From Phytohabitans sp037414955 (GTDB lineage Bacteria; Actinomycetota; Actinomycetes; Mycobacteriales; Micromonosporaceae), in assembly GCA_037414955.1 (NCBI GenBank), contig JBBEWH010000051.1:1-64000 (forward strand): a stretch of 64,000 nt of DNA, in the 5' to 3' direction. Shown piece after piece: positions 25,372 through 32,584 of the stretch (position 1 is the first letter of the stretch; every line of letters begins with the position of its first letter). The notes under the pieces were generated by a model that saw only the letters and a list, made by a program, of their open reading frames with translations, was not told where the DNA came from and did not search any database. Both the position numbers and the translations under genes were made by a program.

Positions 25372-25643
25372 GTCCAACTACGGGAGGCGGCTGCTGTTCG
25401 CTTCGTCCCTTCGCCCCTGGGCGAGCCTCACCAGGTCCAGAGGGCGGGGGTCGGCGGGGCGGCGCGAACCGGCCGGCATCCGGTGTACGGGCAGGGGGGA
25501 ACCCGCGGCCAGTAGACAACGGCGCGGCGTGGGCAGCCAGTGCTCGCCTCGTCGGTCCGAAGGTCGCGGCGGGTCTGCTGCCGCACCGACCGGGGAGGAC
25601 TTCGGACATCGGGGCGTCCTGTCCAAAGGGCGCCCCGATTTTC
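25372..25643 (+). ncRNA. Candidate structured RNA (leader or small RNA) upstream of lnt
   Basis: About 270 bases with no credible reading frame, a promoter in front and an intrinsic terminator at the end. Long-range complements are present: GGCGAGC (25420-25426) with GCTCGCC (25542-25548), and GTCCGAAG (25555-25562) with CTTCGGAC (25600-25607), the latter abutting the terminator stem. Local stems include CCTGG/CCAGG and TCGGT/ACCGA. It could be a stand-alone RNA or a leader attenuating lnt, which starts 29 bases after it. It does not match the tmRNA, RNase P, SRP or common riboswitch signatures I know. Confidence 0.55.
25608..25643 (+). terminator. Intrinsic terminator at the end of the structured RNA
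   Basis: ATCGGGGCG (25608-25616) pairs with CGCCCCGAT (25631-25639), possibly extended by CCT/AGG inside, followed by TTTTCC. Among the hairpins in the window it is the one that best fits a classical intrinsic terminator. Confidence 0.8.
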
Positions 25644-25671
25644 CGTCTCCGGCCAGAGGTACTGTCAGCGG

Positions 25672-27435
25672 GTGACGATCGTGGAGCCCGCCCAGGTCGA
25701 GACGGCGCCGGAGGTCGGGTCGGCGCCGCGGCCGCTGCCGTTGGTCGCCGGGATCGGCGCCGCCGTGGCCGGTGGCGTGGCGCTGCTGCTGGCCCTCCCG
25801 CCGTACGGGGTGTGGTGGCTGGCCCCCGCCGGCGTGGCGCTGCTGGCGGCCGCGGTGCACCGGCGGCGGCCGCGCGGCGGCGCCGGGCTGGGCATGCTGG
25901 CCGGGCTGGCGCTGTTCCTGCCGCTGCTGAGCTGGACCAACCTGCACACCGGGTTCGTGCCGTGGCTGCTGCTGGCCACGCTGCAGGCCGGGTTCCTGGC
26001 GCTGCTGGGCACGGCCGGCGCCTATCTGAGCCCGCTCGTCGACCGGCACCGGTGGCTGTGGCCGCCGGCGGTGGCGCTGCTGTGGGTGGCGCAGGAGGCG
26101 CTGCGCGACCGCGCGCCGTATGGCGGGTTCCCGTGGGGGCGGCTGGCGTTCAGCCAGGACGGCTCGCCGCTGGTGCGGCTGGCCGCGGTGGGCGGGGCGC
26201 CGCTGGTCACGTTCGGGGTGGCGCTCACCGGCGGGCTGCTGGTCACGGCCGGGTTCCTCGTCGCGGCCCGCCGCCGGCCGGCGACCGGCGACGCCGACCC
26301 GCGGCCCGCCGATCACGCCGCTGATGGCGCGGACCCGCGGGCCGCCGAACGCGCCGCTGATGGCGCGGACCCGTTGGCCGCCGAACGCGCCGGTGACGGC
26401 GCGGACCCGCGGGCGGCCGGTGGCGGCGTCCGGGCGGGCGGGCGCGGCGGGCTGCTCGCCGCCGGCGGGTTGGCAGCCGGGGCGGTCGCGGTCGCGGCGG
26501 CCGGGCTGCTGGTGCCGCTGGGCACGCCCGGCGGCGACCCGGTGACCGTGGCGGTCGTGCAGGGCAACGTGCCCCGGATGGGCCTGGACTTCAACGCGCA
26601 GCGCCGGGCGGTGCTGGAGAACCACGTCGACGCGACGCTCGCGCTCGCCGACCGGGTGGCGAAGGGGCAGGCCGACCAGCCGGACCTGGTGGTGTGGCCG
26701 GAGAACGCCAGCGACATCGACCCGCTGCGCAACGCCGACGCGGCCGTGCTCATCGACGAGGCGGCCGCCGCGATCAAGGCGCCGATCCTGGTCGGCGCGG
26801 TGCTGCAAGGCCCCGGCAGCGGCCAGATCCGCAACGTGGGGCTGCTGTGGCAGCCAGGGTCCGGTGTGGACGAGGAGCAGATGTACGTCAAGCGGCACCC
26901 GGTGCCGTTCGGGGAGTACATGCCGCTGCGCCGGATCGCCCGCCTGGTCACCACGGAGGTCGACCGGGTCCGGGACATGGTCGCCGGAGAGCGTCCGGGC
27001 GTGATCCGCACCGGCCCGGTGGTGATCGGCGACGTGATCTGCTTCGAGGTGGCCTACGACGAGGTCGTGCGGGACACCGTCACCGGCGGGGCCGGGCTGC
27101 TGGTGGTGCAGACCAACAACGCCACGTTCGACGAGGCGGAGGCCCGCCAGCAGTTGGCGATGGTGCGGCTGCGGGCGGTCGAGCACGGCCGGGAGGCGCT
27201 GATGGCCTCCACGGTCGGCGTGTCCGGGTTCGTGGACGCCCGCGGCCGCGTCCACGACGCGACCGGCTTCAACACCGACGCCGTGATCATGCGGCAGATG
27301 GCGCCGTCCGGCGCGCGCACCCTCGCCACCCGGTTGGGGTACTGGCCGGAGGTGGTGCTGGTGGCGCTGTTCGCCGGGGTCGCCGTCGCCGGCGTGGTGG
27401 TGCGGCGGCGCGCGCGTGTCATGCTGGAGGCATGA
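25672..27435 (+). CDS. lnt: Apolipoprotein N-acyltransferase
   Basis: 587 residues. The N-terminal 180 residues form five to six membrane segments, then a cytoplasmic loop and one more segment, then an external nitrilase-fold domain with the triad Glu in LVVWPENASD, Lys in YVKRHPVPFGEYMP and Cys in VICFEVAYDE. It acylates the N-terminal cysteine of lipoproteins. Residues around 208-250 are an Asp-Ala-Pro-rich insertion encoded by a 36-bp tandem repeat. GTG 25672 is taken as start. The TGA overlaps the fxsA start as ATGA. Confidence 0.9.
   Translation: MTIVEPAQVETAPEVGSAPRPLPLVAGIGAAVAGGVALLLALPPYGVWWLAPAGVALLAAAVHRRRPRGGAGLGMLAGLALFLPLLSWTNLHTGFVPWLLLATLQAGFLALLGTAGAYLSPLVDRHRWLWPPAVALLWVAQEALRDRAPYGGFPWGRLAFSQDGSPLVRLAAVGGAPLVTFGVALTGGLLVTAGFLVAARRRPATGDADPRPADHAADGADPRAAERAADGADPLAAERAGDGADPRAAGGGVRAGGRGGLLAAGGLAAGAVAVAAAGLLVPLGTPGGDPVTVAVVQGNVPRMGLDFNAQRRAVLENHVDATLALADRVAKGQADQPDLVVWPENASDIDPLRNADAAVLIDEAAAAIKAPILVGAVLQGPGSGQIRNVGLLWQPGSGVDEEQMYVKRHPVPFGEYMPLRRIARLVTTEVDRVRDMVAGERPGVIRTGPVVIGDVICFEVAYDEVVRDTVTGGAGLLVVQTNNATFDEAEARQQLAMVRLRAVEHGREALMASTVGVSGFVDARGRVHDATGFNTDAVIMRQMAPSGARTLATRLGYWPEVVLVALFAGVAVAGVVVRRRARVMLEA
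26293..26420 (+). repeat. 36-bp tandem repeat inside lnt
   Basis: About 3.5 units with starts at 26293, 26329, 26365 and 26401, each coding a 12-residue motif like ADPRAAERAADG. The unit length is a multiple of three, so copy-number change would keep the frame. It sits in a cytoplasmic loop of Lnt before the last membrane segment. Confidence 0.85.
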
Positions 27436-27887
27436 GGTACACACCGCTGCTGCTGGTGCTGACGGCGGTCCTGGAATTCACGGTGTTCGTGCTGTTGGCG
27501 AGCTGGATTGGGCTCGGCTGGACGATTCTGGCCGTGCTGGCCACCTCGCTGCTGGGCCTGACGCTGCTGCGCCGCGAGGGCATGCGGGCGTGGCGGGGCT
27601 TCACCACGGCGGTCAACGCCGGCCAGCCGCCGGGCGACAAGGTCACCGACGGCCTGCTGGGCTTGGCGGCGGGCCTGCTGCTGACGGTGCCCGGGTTCGT
27701 GACCGCCGTGGCCGGGCTGCTGCTGGCGGTGCCGCCGGTGCGCGGCCTGGCGCGCCGCGGGGTGCGGCGGTGGACGGAGCGGCGGGTGTCGCCCGCGGCG
27801 GTGGGCGACCTGTTCGGGCCGCGCCGGGTGCGGGTCAAGCAGGGCCCGCCGGACCCCGGCACCCCCATCGAAGGCGAAGTCGTCTGA
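27432..27887 (+). CDS. fxsA: FxsA family membrane protein
   Basis: 151 residues: two hydrophobic segments near the N-terminus (LLLVLTAVLEFTVFVLLA, LGWTILAVLATSLLGLTLL), the conserved LRREGMRAW, then further hydrophobic stretches (GLLGLAAGLLLTVPGFVTAVAGLLL) and a basic tail. FxsA in E. coli modulates phage exclusion when overproduced; its normal role is unknown. Translationally coupled to lnt (ATGA overlap). Confidence 0.88.
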   Translation: MRYTPLLLVLTAVLEFTVFVLLASWIGLGWTILAVLATSLLGLTLLRREGMRAWRGFTTAVNAGQPPGDKVTDGLLGLAAGLLLTVPGFVTAVAGLLLAVPPVRGLARRGVRRWTERRVSPAAVGDLFGPRRVRVKQGPPDPGTPIEGEVV

Positions 27888-27894
27888 CACGACA

Positions 27895-27923
27895 CCGCCC
27901 CCGCTGGTGGTCAGCGGGGGCGG
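27895..27923. terminator. Bidirectional hairpin between fxsA and rbpA
   Basis: CCGCCCCCGCTG (27895-27906), loop GTGGT, CAGCGGGGGCGG (27912-27923): a perfect 12-bp stem between convergent genes, without a T tract. It probably ends both transcripts. Confidence 0.8.
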
Positions 27924-27939
27924 CGGTGGTGGTGCGGGG

Positions 27940-28284
27940 TCAGGCGGACCGGCCGCGCCGGCGACGGACCTCTTCGAGACGCTCCGCCAGGATGTCTTCC
28001 AACTCGGCGATGGAGCGGCGTTCGAGGAGCATGTCCCAGTGCGTGCGCGGGGGCTTCGCCTTCTTCTGCTCAGGCTCGCTGCCGTCCACCAAGCGCGCCA
28101 CGCTGCCGTCGAACTTGCACTCCCAGGTCATCGGGACCTCGGCGTCGACGGCGAAGGGCACCTCGAAACGGTGACCCTTGGCGCAGAGGTACTCGCGGGT
28201 CTGCCGCGGGGCCAGCTCCGTGTTGCGGTCGGACTCGTAGCTGACAGCTCCCAGACGGCTCCCGCGCAGCATGCGCTCGCCCAT
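27940..28284 (-). CDS. rbpA: RNA polymerase-binding protein RbpA
   Basis: 114 residues. It begins MGERMLRGSRLGAVSYESDR and contains YLCAKGHRFEVPFAVDAEVP, TWECKFDGSVARL and the C-terminal sigma-interacting helix (THWDMLLERRSIAELEDIL). RbpA binds principal sigma and the RNA polymerase beta subunit and stabilises the open promoter complex; it is confined to Actinobacteria and supports the phylogenetic placement. Confidence 0.95.
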   Translation of the reverse strand: MGERMLRGSRLGAVSYESDRNTELAPRQTREYLCAKGHRFEVPFAVDAEVPMTWECKFDGSVARLVDGSEPEQKKAKPPRTHWDMLLERRSIAELEDILAERLEEVRRRRGRSA

Positions 28285-28416
28285 GATCGGCTTTCCCCTC
28301 GGCTTGTGGTGCTGGTCTTCTGGATGTAACGACAGGACACGGCGGGGCGATTCCCGGCGCGTCCGCGTGGTTGTTCGGCAGGGTGACGCTTCGAGAGTAG
28401 CCGGACTTGGATCTCG

Positions 28417-29655
28417 TCAGCGAACGACAACGTCGTTCGTGGCGGTTTGTCCGTCTTGCAACGCGGGTCGCGCGGGCCGGAGGTTGGCCAGCGCCGCCGC
28501 CAGGTCACTCACCTGGCGGGACAGCTGCGCCACCCGGTCCTGGGCGGCGTCGCGGTCGGCGTGCGCGGCGGACAGCCGTACCGTCAGCTCCGCCAGCCGC
28601 CCGTCGGCGGCGGCCGCGGCCTCGTGCGCGGCCCGCAGCTCCCCGCGCAGCCGCTGCTGGTCCTCGGCCGCGGCGGCCAGCTGGGCGCGGGCGTCCGCCG
28701 CCTCGGCCCGCGCCTGCCGGCTCTGCTCGGCCGCTTCCACGGCGGCCGCTCGGGCGGTGTCCCGCTCCGACCGGGCCTCGGCCGCCTCGGCCGCGGCCCG
28801 CGCGGCGGTCGCGTGAGCGGCGTCCCGCTCGGCGCCGGCGCGCTCGGCATCGACGCGGGCGGCGTCCCGCTCCTGGACCGCCCGGTCACGCTCCCGGGTG
28901 ACCGCGTCGCGCTCGCGCACGAGCCGGTCTCGGTCCCGGGTGGCCTCGTCGCGCTCGTGCGCCAGGCCGTCGCGCTCGCGGATGACCTCGGCGAGTTGAC
29001 GGTCGTGTTCGCGGGTGGCCTCGTCGCGGTCGCGGGCCAGGCCGTCGCGCTCGCGGGTGACCTCGATGAGTTGGCGGCGGGCCTCGTCGCGGTCGCGTTC
29101 GGCCTGGTGCCGCAGCGCGTCGGCGGCGGTGGCGGCGCGGTGCGCCTCGTCGCGGGCGGCCTCGGCCCGCTCGGCCGCGCCGTCCGCGCGCGCGGCGGCC
29201 TGCGCGGACCGGGCGGCTTCCTCAAGGGCGGCGGCCCGTTCGCGGATCGCGATGTCGGTGGCCTGGCGCGCCTCGGTGAGCGCCGCGGCGGCGGCGTCCG
29301 CCTCCCGGCGGGCCTCGTCGCGGGCGGTCTGGGCGGCCGCGACCTGGGTGGCGGCCTCGGCGCGCACCTCGGCGACCTGCCGTTCCACGCCGGCCGGCGA
29401 CAGGTCGGCGTCCAGGGCCTCGCTGAGCGTCTCCACCACCTGGTCGAGCCGGTCGACGACCTCCCAGGCGCGGGCCACCTGCCCGGCCAGGCCGGGAGCG
29501 TTGCGCTGGCGCATCCGCACGTTGCGGGACGCCTTCTGGCAGGCGCCGTCGTTGTCGCGGCAGTACCGGAACGGGCGGCCGGCGGCGGCGCGCTGCGGGA
29601 CCGGCTTGCCGCAGTGCGCGCACGGTCGGGTCTCGACGTCGGCGACGGTATCCAT
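28417..29655 (-). CDS. Long coiled-coil protein with N-terminal zinc-finger-like motif
   Basis: 412 residues. The first 45 contain CAHCGKPV and YCRDNDGAC, four cysteines fit to bind zinc. Residues 60-400 are almost entirely Ala/Arg/Glu/Asp with heptad character, including a repeated ERDGLARDRDEATRE-type block near the middle. The layout resembles KfrA-like or other DNA-associated coiled-coil proteins of actinomycetes but I cannot name the family. It stands alone next to rbpA; a role in DNA or nucleoid binding is inference. Confidence 0.75.
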   Translation of the reverse strand: MDTVADVETRPCAHCGKPVPQRAAAGRPFRYCRDNDGACQKASRNVRMRQRNAPGLAGQVARAWEVVDRLDQVVETLSEALDADLSPAGVERQVAEVRAEAATQVAAAQTARDEARREADAAAAALTEARQATDIAIRERAAALEEAARSAQAAARADGAAERAEAARDEAHRAATAADALRHQAERDRDEARRQLIEVTRERDGLARDRDEATREHDRQLAEVIRERDGLAHERDEATRDRDRLVRERDAVTRERDRAVQERDAARVDAERAGAERDAAHATAARAAAEAAEARSERDTARAAAVEAAEQSRQARAEAADARAQLAAAAEDQQRLRGELRAAHEAAAAADGRLAELTVRLSAAHADRDAAQDRVAQLSRQVSDLAAALANLRPARPALQDGQTATNDVVVR

Positions 29656-29716
29656 CGCCGACGGATTCTATGCCCGCCGGCGTACCGCCGGCCGCTCGCC
29701 GCGCCGCCCGCGATTC

Positions 29717-29800
29717 CATGATCGTTGTCCCGCCATGATCGTTGTCCCGAAAACCACGCGACACGCCGCGTTCGAGGTGGTTTTCGGGACAACGATCATG
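29717..29800. repeat. Palindrome of another sequence with duplicated left end
   Basis: CATGATCGTTGTCCCG occurs at 29717-29732 and again at 29734, where the arm extends to 29757. The 24-bp partner is 29777-29800, ending AACGATCATG, with a 19-base centre. It shares only CATGATC ends with the 56-bp family. It lies between divergent genes (coiled-coil protein and carbonic anhydrase). Confidence 0.85.
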
Positions 29801-29898
29801 AGGAACTGTGGCCGGGCCCATCCTGGGACAGGGCACCTTCCGGGCCGCTGATCTGCGATGATCGCTCTGTCCGTGACCGACACCCGTGGGAGCCGGCC

Positions 29899-30501
29899 AT
29901 GACCATGACCCCGACCATGACGCCCCAGCGAGCCCTCGCCGAGTTGCGCGCCGGCAACGAGCGCTTCGTGACCGGCACCCGCATCCACCCCAACCAGGAC
30001 GCCGAGCACCGGGCGGCGCTGGCCGGGGCCCAGACACCGTTCGCGGTGATCTTCGGCTGTTCCGACTCCCGTCTCGCCGCGGAGATCATCTTCGACCGCG
30101 GGTTGGGCGACCTGTTCGTCGTGCGCACCGCCGGCCACACCGTGGGCCCCGAGGTGCTCGGCAGCATCGAATACGCGGTGACCGTGCTGCACACGCCGCT
30201 GGTGGTGGTGCTCGGGCACAACTCGTGCGGCGCGGTGCGGGCGGCGCGGGACGCGGTGGCCAGCGGCACCGAGCCGGCCGGTTACCTGCGCGCGGTGGTG
30301 GCCGGCATCGTGCCCAGCGTGCACGTCGCCGCCAGCCGGCACCTCGACGACATCGACCGGATCGTCGACATCCACACCCAGCGGACCGTCGCCCACCTGC
30401 TGTCGGCGTCGGAGGCGCTCGCGCGGGCCGTCGAGGCGGGCCAGTGCGCGGTGGTGGGCATGTCGTACGAGCTGAGCGCCGGCGTGGTCAGCGAGGTCTG
30501 A
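29899..30501 (+). CDS. Beta-type carbonic anhydrase
   Basis: 200 residues. Zinc ligands and catalytic dyad are in the expected places: CSDSR at about 54-58 (Cys, with Asp-Arg dyad), and GHNSCGA (His and Cys). It interconverts CO2 and bicarbonate in the cytoplasm. The ATG at 29899 is followed closely by two more Met codons that could also serve. The convergent MarR gene now overlaps its 3' 220 bases on the other strand. Confidence 0.92.
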   Translation: MTMTPTMTPQRALAELRAGNERFVTGTRIHPNQDAEHRAALAGAQTPFAVIFGCSDSRLAAEIIFDRGLGDLFVVRTAGHTVGPEVLGSIEYAVTVLHTPLVVVLGHNSCGAVRAARDAVASGTEPAGYLRAVVAGIVPSVHVAASRHLDDIDRIVDIHTQRTVAHLLSASEALARAVEAGQCAVVGMSYELSAGVVSEV

Positions 30502-30992
30502 CCGACTCCCATGATCAAGGCGTCCCGCACCGCGTTCCCAACGCGTGCGGGGCGCCGGGATCCTGGGGGAGGGGCGTAGGGGGCGGTGATGTCGCGGAGC
30601 TTGGTCAGGGCGCGGCGCAGCTGCTCGGTGGCGGGCTTGCCCAGGTGCCGGGTCCACTCGGCCTCGACCTCGGCCTCGACCACCCGGGCCACCTTGATCG
30701 CCTCCTCGCCGCGCGGGGTGAACCGCACCAGCCGGGCGCGGGCGTCGGTCGGGTCGGGCACCCGCGTCACGTAGCCGGCCTTCTCCAGTTGGTCGACGAG
30801 GAAGCCGGCGGTCTGCTTGGTGACCTGTGCCTGCTCGGCCAGGTCGGTGAGGCGGGTGCCGTCCGGGCCGACGCGGGCGCACAGGCGCGCTTGGGCGAGC
30901 GTCAGGTCGGCGAAGCCGGCGGCCGCCACGGCCTCGAACACGCGCGTCTCCATGGACCGGTAGGCGATGAAACACAGCAGGCCGAGGTTCAT
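30282..30992 (-). CDS. MarR-family regulator with C-terminal run-on
   Basis: 236 codons as read today. Residues 1-143 are a complete MarR protein: winged helix with LTLAQARLCARVGPDG, RLTDLAEQAQVTKQTAGFLV and the wing RVPDPTDARARLVRFT. After APYAPPP the frame enters a decayed 56-bp repeat (30510-30565) and continues about 93 codons, antisense to the carbonic anhydrase gene. In intact copies this place reads CCA TGA; here it is CCA GGA. So the original stop was probably at 30561-30563 and was lost by one substitution. AAGGGG precedes the ATG. It is divergent from the DinB-like gene across a long dyad. Confidence 0.8.
   Translation of the reverse strand: MNLGLLCFIAYRSMETRVFEAVAAAGFADLTLAQARLCARVGPDGTRLTDLAEQAQVTKQTAGFLVDQLEKAGYVTRVPDPTDARARLVRFTPRGEEAIKVARVVEAEVEAEWTRHLGKPATEQLRRALTKLRDITAPYAPPPGSRRPARVGNAVRDALIMGVGQTSLTTPALSSYDMPTTAHWPASTARASASDADSRWATVRWVWMSTIRSMSSRCRLAATCTLGTMPATTARR
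30510..30565. repeat. 56-bp palindromic element, copy 8 (right arm decayed)
   Basis: The left arm CATGATCAAGGCGTCCCGCAC is intact; the right arm reads GTGCGGGGCGCCGGGATCCTG, with several changes. The length is still 56 bases. The TCA (minus-strand TGA) expected at 30561-30563 is TCC. Located between convergent carbonic anhydrase and MarR genes. Confidence 0.85.
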
Positions 30993-31009
30993 GCCACCCC
31001 TTGACTTTA

Positions 31010-31047
31010 GTAAGACTCTCTGACCATTATTGGTCAGGGAATCTTAC
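31010..31047. promoter_or_regulatory. Long dyad operator between MarR and DinB-like genes
   Basis: GTAAGA..TGACC and GGTCA..TCTTAC form an imperfect inverted repeat (38 bp) around ATTATT, in the 72-base gap between divergent starts. It has the size and position of a MarR operator. Confidence 0.75.
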
Positions 31048-31064
31048 CAAATCAGGGGGTCGCG

Positions 31065-31694
31065 ATGAACCTCGACGAGGTGTGGCAGACCATCGACGAG
31101 CAGCGCGCCAGCTTCGCCGACCTGCTCGACGAGCTGTCGCCGGCGGAGTGGGAGACCCCGTCGCTGTGCGCGGGCTGGCGGGTGCGGGAGGTCGCCGCCC
31201 ATCTGACGCTCGCCCACGTGGGCCTCTGGCAGGGGCTGGTCGCCGCGGTGCGGGCGCGCGGCAGCTTCGACCGCATGATCCACGACACGGCCGTCCAGCA
31301 GGCCCGCCTGCCCGTGCGGCGATACGCGCCGATGCTGCGCGCCATGGTCGGCTCGCGCCGGATGGCGCCCACCGTGACCCCCCTCGAGCCGCTGATCGAC
31401 ATCCTCGTGCACGGGCAGGACGTCGCCATCCCGCTCGGCCGGCCCCGACCCGTGCCGGAGCGGGCGGCGGCCGCCGCCGCGACCCGGGTCTGGTCCCGGT
31501 CCTGGCCGTTCCGCGTCCGCGCCCGGCTGGGTGGCCTGCGCCTCGTCGCCACCGACCACCCGTGGGCGCAGGGCGACGGCGAGCTCGTCGAGGGCCCGAT
31601 CGCCGCGATCCTGCTGCTGCTCACCGGCCGGACGGCCGCCGCCGTGCCGCGGCTGACCGGTGCGGGCGTGGCGCGCCTCGCCGCCCGCACCTGA
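31065..31694 (+). CDS. DinB/maleylpyruvate isomerase-like (TIGR03083) protein
   Basis: 209 residues. MNLDEVWQTIDEQRASFADL, then LSPAEWETPSLCAGWRVREVAAHL is the typical start of the mycothiol-dependent maleylpyruvate isomerase/DinB-2 superfamily; the metal site includes His in VAAHLT and in DILVHGQDVA. Members act as thiol-dependent isomerases or transferases; the substrate here is unknown. It is divergent from the MarR gene and probably its target. Confidence 0.82.
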   Translation: MNLDEVWQTIDEQRASFADLLDELSPAEWETPSLCAGWRVREVAAHLTLAHVGLWQGLVAAVRARGSFDRMIHDTAVQQARLPVRRYAPMLRAMVGSRRMAPTVTPLEPLIDILVHGQDVAIPLGRPRPVPERAAAAAATRVWSRSWPFRVRARLGGLRLVATDHPWAQGDGELVEGPIAAILLLLTGRTAAAVPRLTGAGVARLAART

Positions 31695-31714
31695 CCCCCG
31701 TGAGGGATTGAGGG

Positions 31715-32461
31715 TCAGCGGCGGACGAGCTGGACGATCGCCACCACGCCGACGACGACGATGATGGTGCGCAGCACCACCGGACTGAGGCGGCGGCTGG
31801 CGGCGGCACCGACCTGGCCGCCCACCGCGGACCCGACGGCGATCAGCGCGACCGCGGTCCAGTGCACGTCGGCGGCGACCAGGAAGACCAGCGCGGCCAC
31901 CGTGTTGACGACCCCGGCGATCACGTTCTTCGCCGCGTTGAGGCGCTGCACGGGCTCGTCGAGGCGCAGGCCCATCAACGCCATGTAGATGATGCCCTGC
32001 GCCGCGGTGAAGTAGCCGCCGTAGACGCTGGCCACGGTCAGGCCGGCGAACAGCACCGGCCCGCCGCCCGGGTGGGCCGGCCGGCGCTCGCGCAGCCGCC
32101 GGCCGATCCACGGTTGCAGCACCACCAGCACCAGCGCCAGCGTCACCAGGATCGGCACGATCGTCTCGAACGCCGTCGCGGGCAGGGCCAGCAGCAGGAT
32201 GGCGCCGGTGAGCGCGCCGGCGGCGGCGCCCGCGCACCAGACCGCGACGCGCCGGCCCTGGCCGCGCAGCTCCCGCCGGTACCCGATGGCGGCGCTGACC
32301 GAGCCGGGGATCAGACCGAGGGCGTTGGACACCGTCGCGGTGACCGGGGGCAGGCCGACGGCGAGCAGCACGGGGAACGTGATGAGCGTCCCGCTGCCGA
32401 CGGCCGCGTTGATGGCGCCCGCGCCCATCCCCGCCGCGAGGACGGCCAGCATCTCGATCAT
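31715..32461 (-). CDS. TSUP (TauE/SafE) family membrane transporter
   Basis: 248 residues with about eight hydrophobic segments. The family half-site motif appears early as GAINAAVGSGTLITFPVLLA and again as VYGGYFTAAQGIIYMALM. Members export sulfite, sulfoacetate or other sulfur compounds. The ATG at 32461 is used; a GTG six bases earlier is possible, and the AT-containing GGATAGT upstream may be a -10 element for a nearly leaderless transcript. It is convergent with the DinB-like gene. Confidence 0.85.
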   Translation of the reverse strand: MIEMLAVLAAGMGAGAINAAVGSGTLITFPVLLAVGLPPVTATVSNALGLIPGSVSAAIGYRRELRGQGRRVAVWCAGAAAGALTGAILLLALPATAFETIVPILVTLALVLVVLQPWIGRRLRERRPAHPGGGPVLFAGLTVASVYGGYFTAAQGIIYMALMGLRLDEPVQRLNAAKNVIAGVVNTVAALVFLVAADVHWTAVALIAVGSAVGGQVGAAASRRLSPVVLRTIIVVVGVVAIVQLVRR

Positions 32462-32528
32462 GGTCACGGTGCCCAACACTATCCAGCGGCGGCCGGCTCG
32501 GGCGGGCCGAGGACCTCGACGTCCACTC

Positions 32529-32584
32529 CTTGATCAAGGCGTCCCGCAGGTAGCCCTCACGACTACCGGGACGCCCTGATCATG
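32529..32584. repeat. 56-bp palindromic element, copy 9
   Basis: The left end reads CTTGATC instead of CATGATC; the right half has the CTCACGACTACCGGGACGC subtype with the G-type CGCCCTG end. It lies between TSUP and the secreted CBM2 gene (same direction) and contains the stop codon of the latter. Confidence 0.92.

Noticed and set aside
25372..25643. Cobalamin riboswitch, suggested by the neighbouring B12-dependent genes and by GCCAGTAGAC
   Set aside because: The conserved B12 box and the other core blocks are not present, and the RNA precedes lnt, not a cobalamin gene. tmRNA, RNase P and SRP signatures are also missing.
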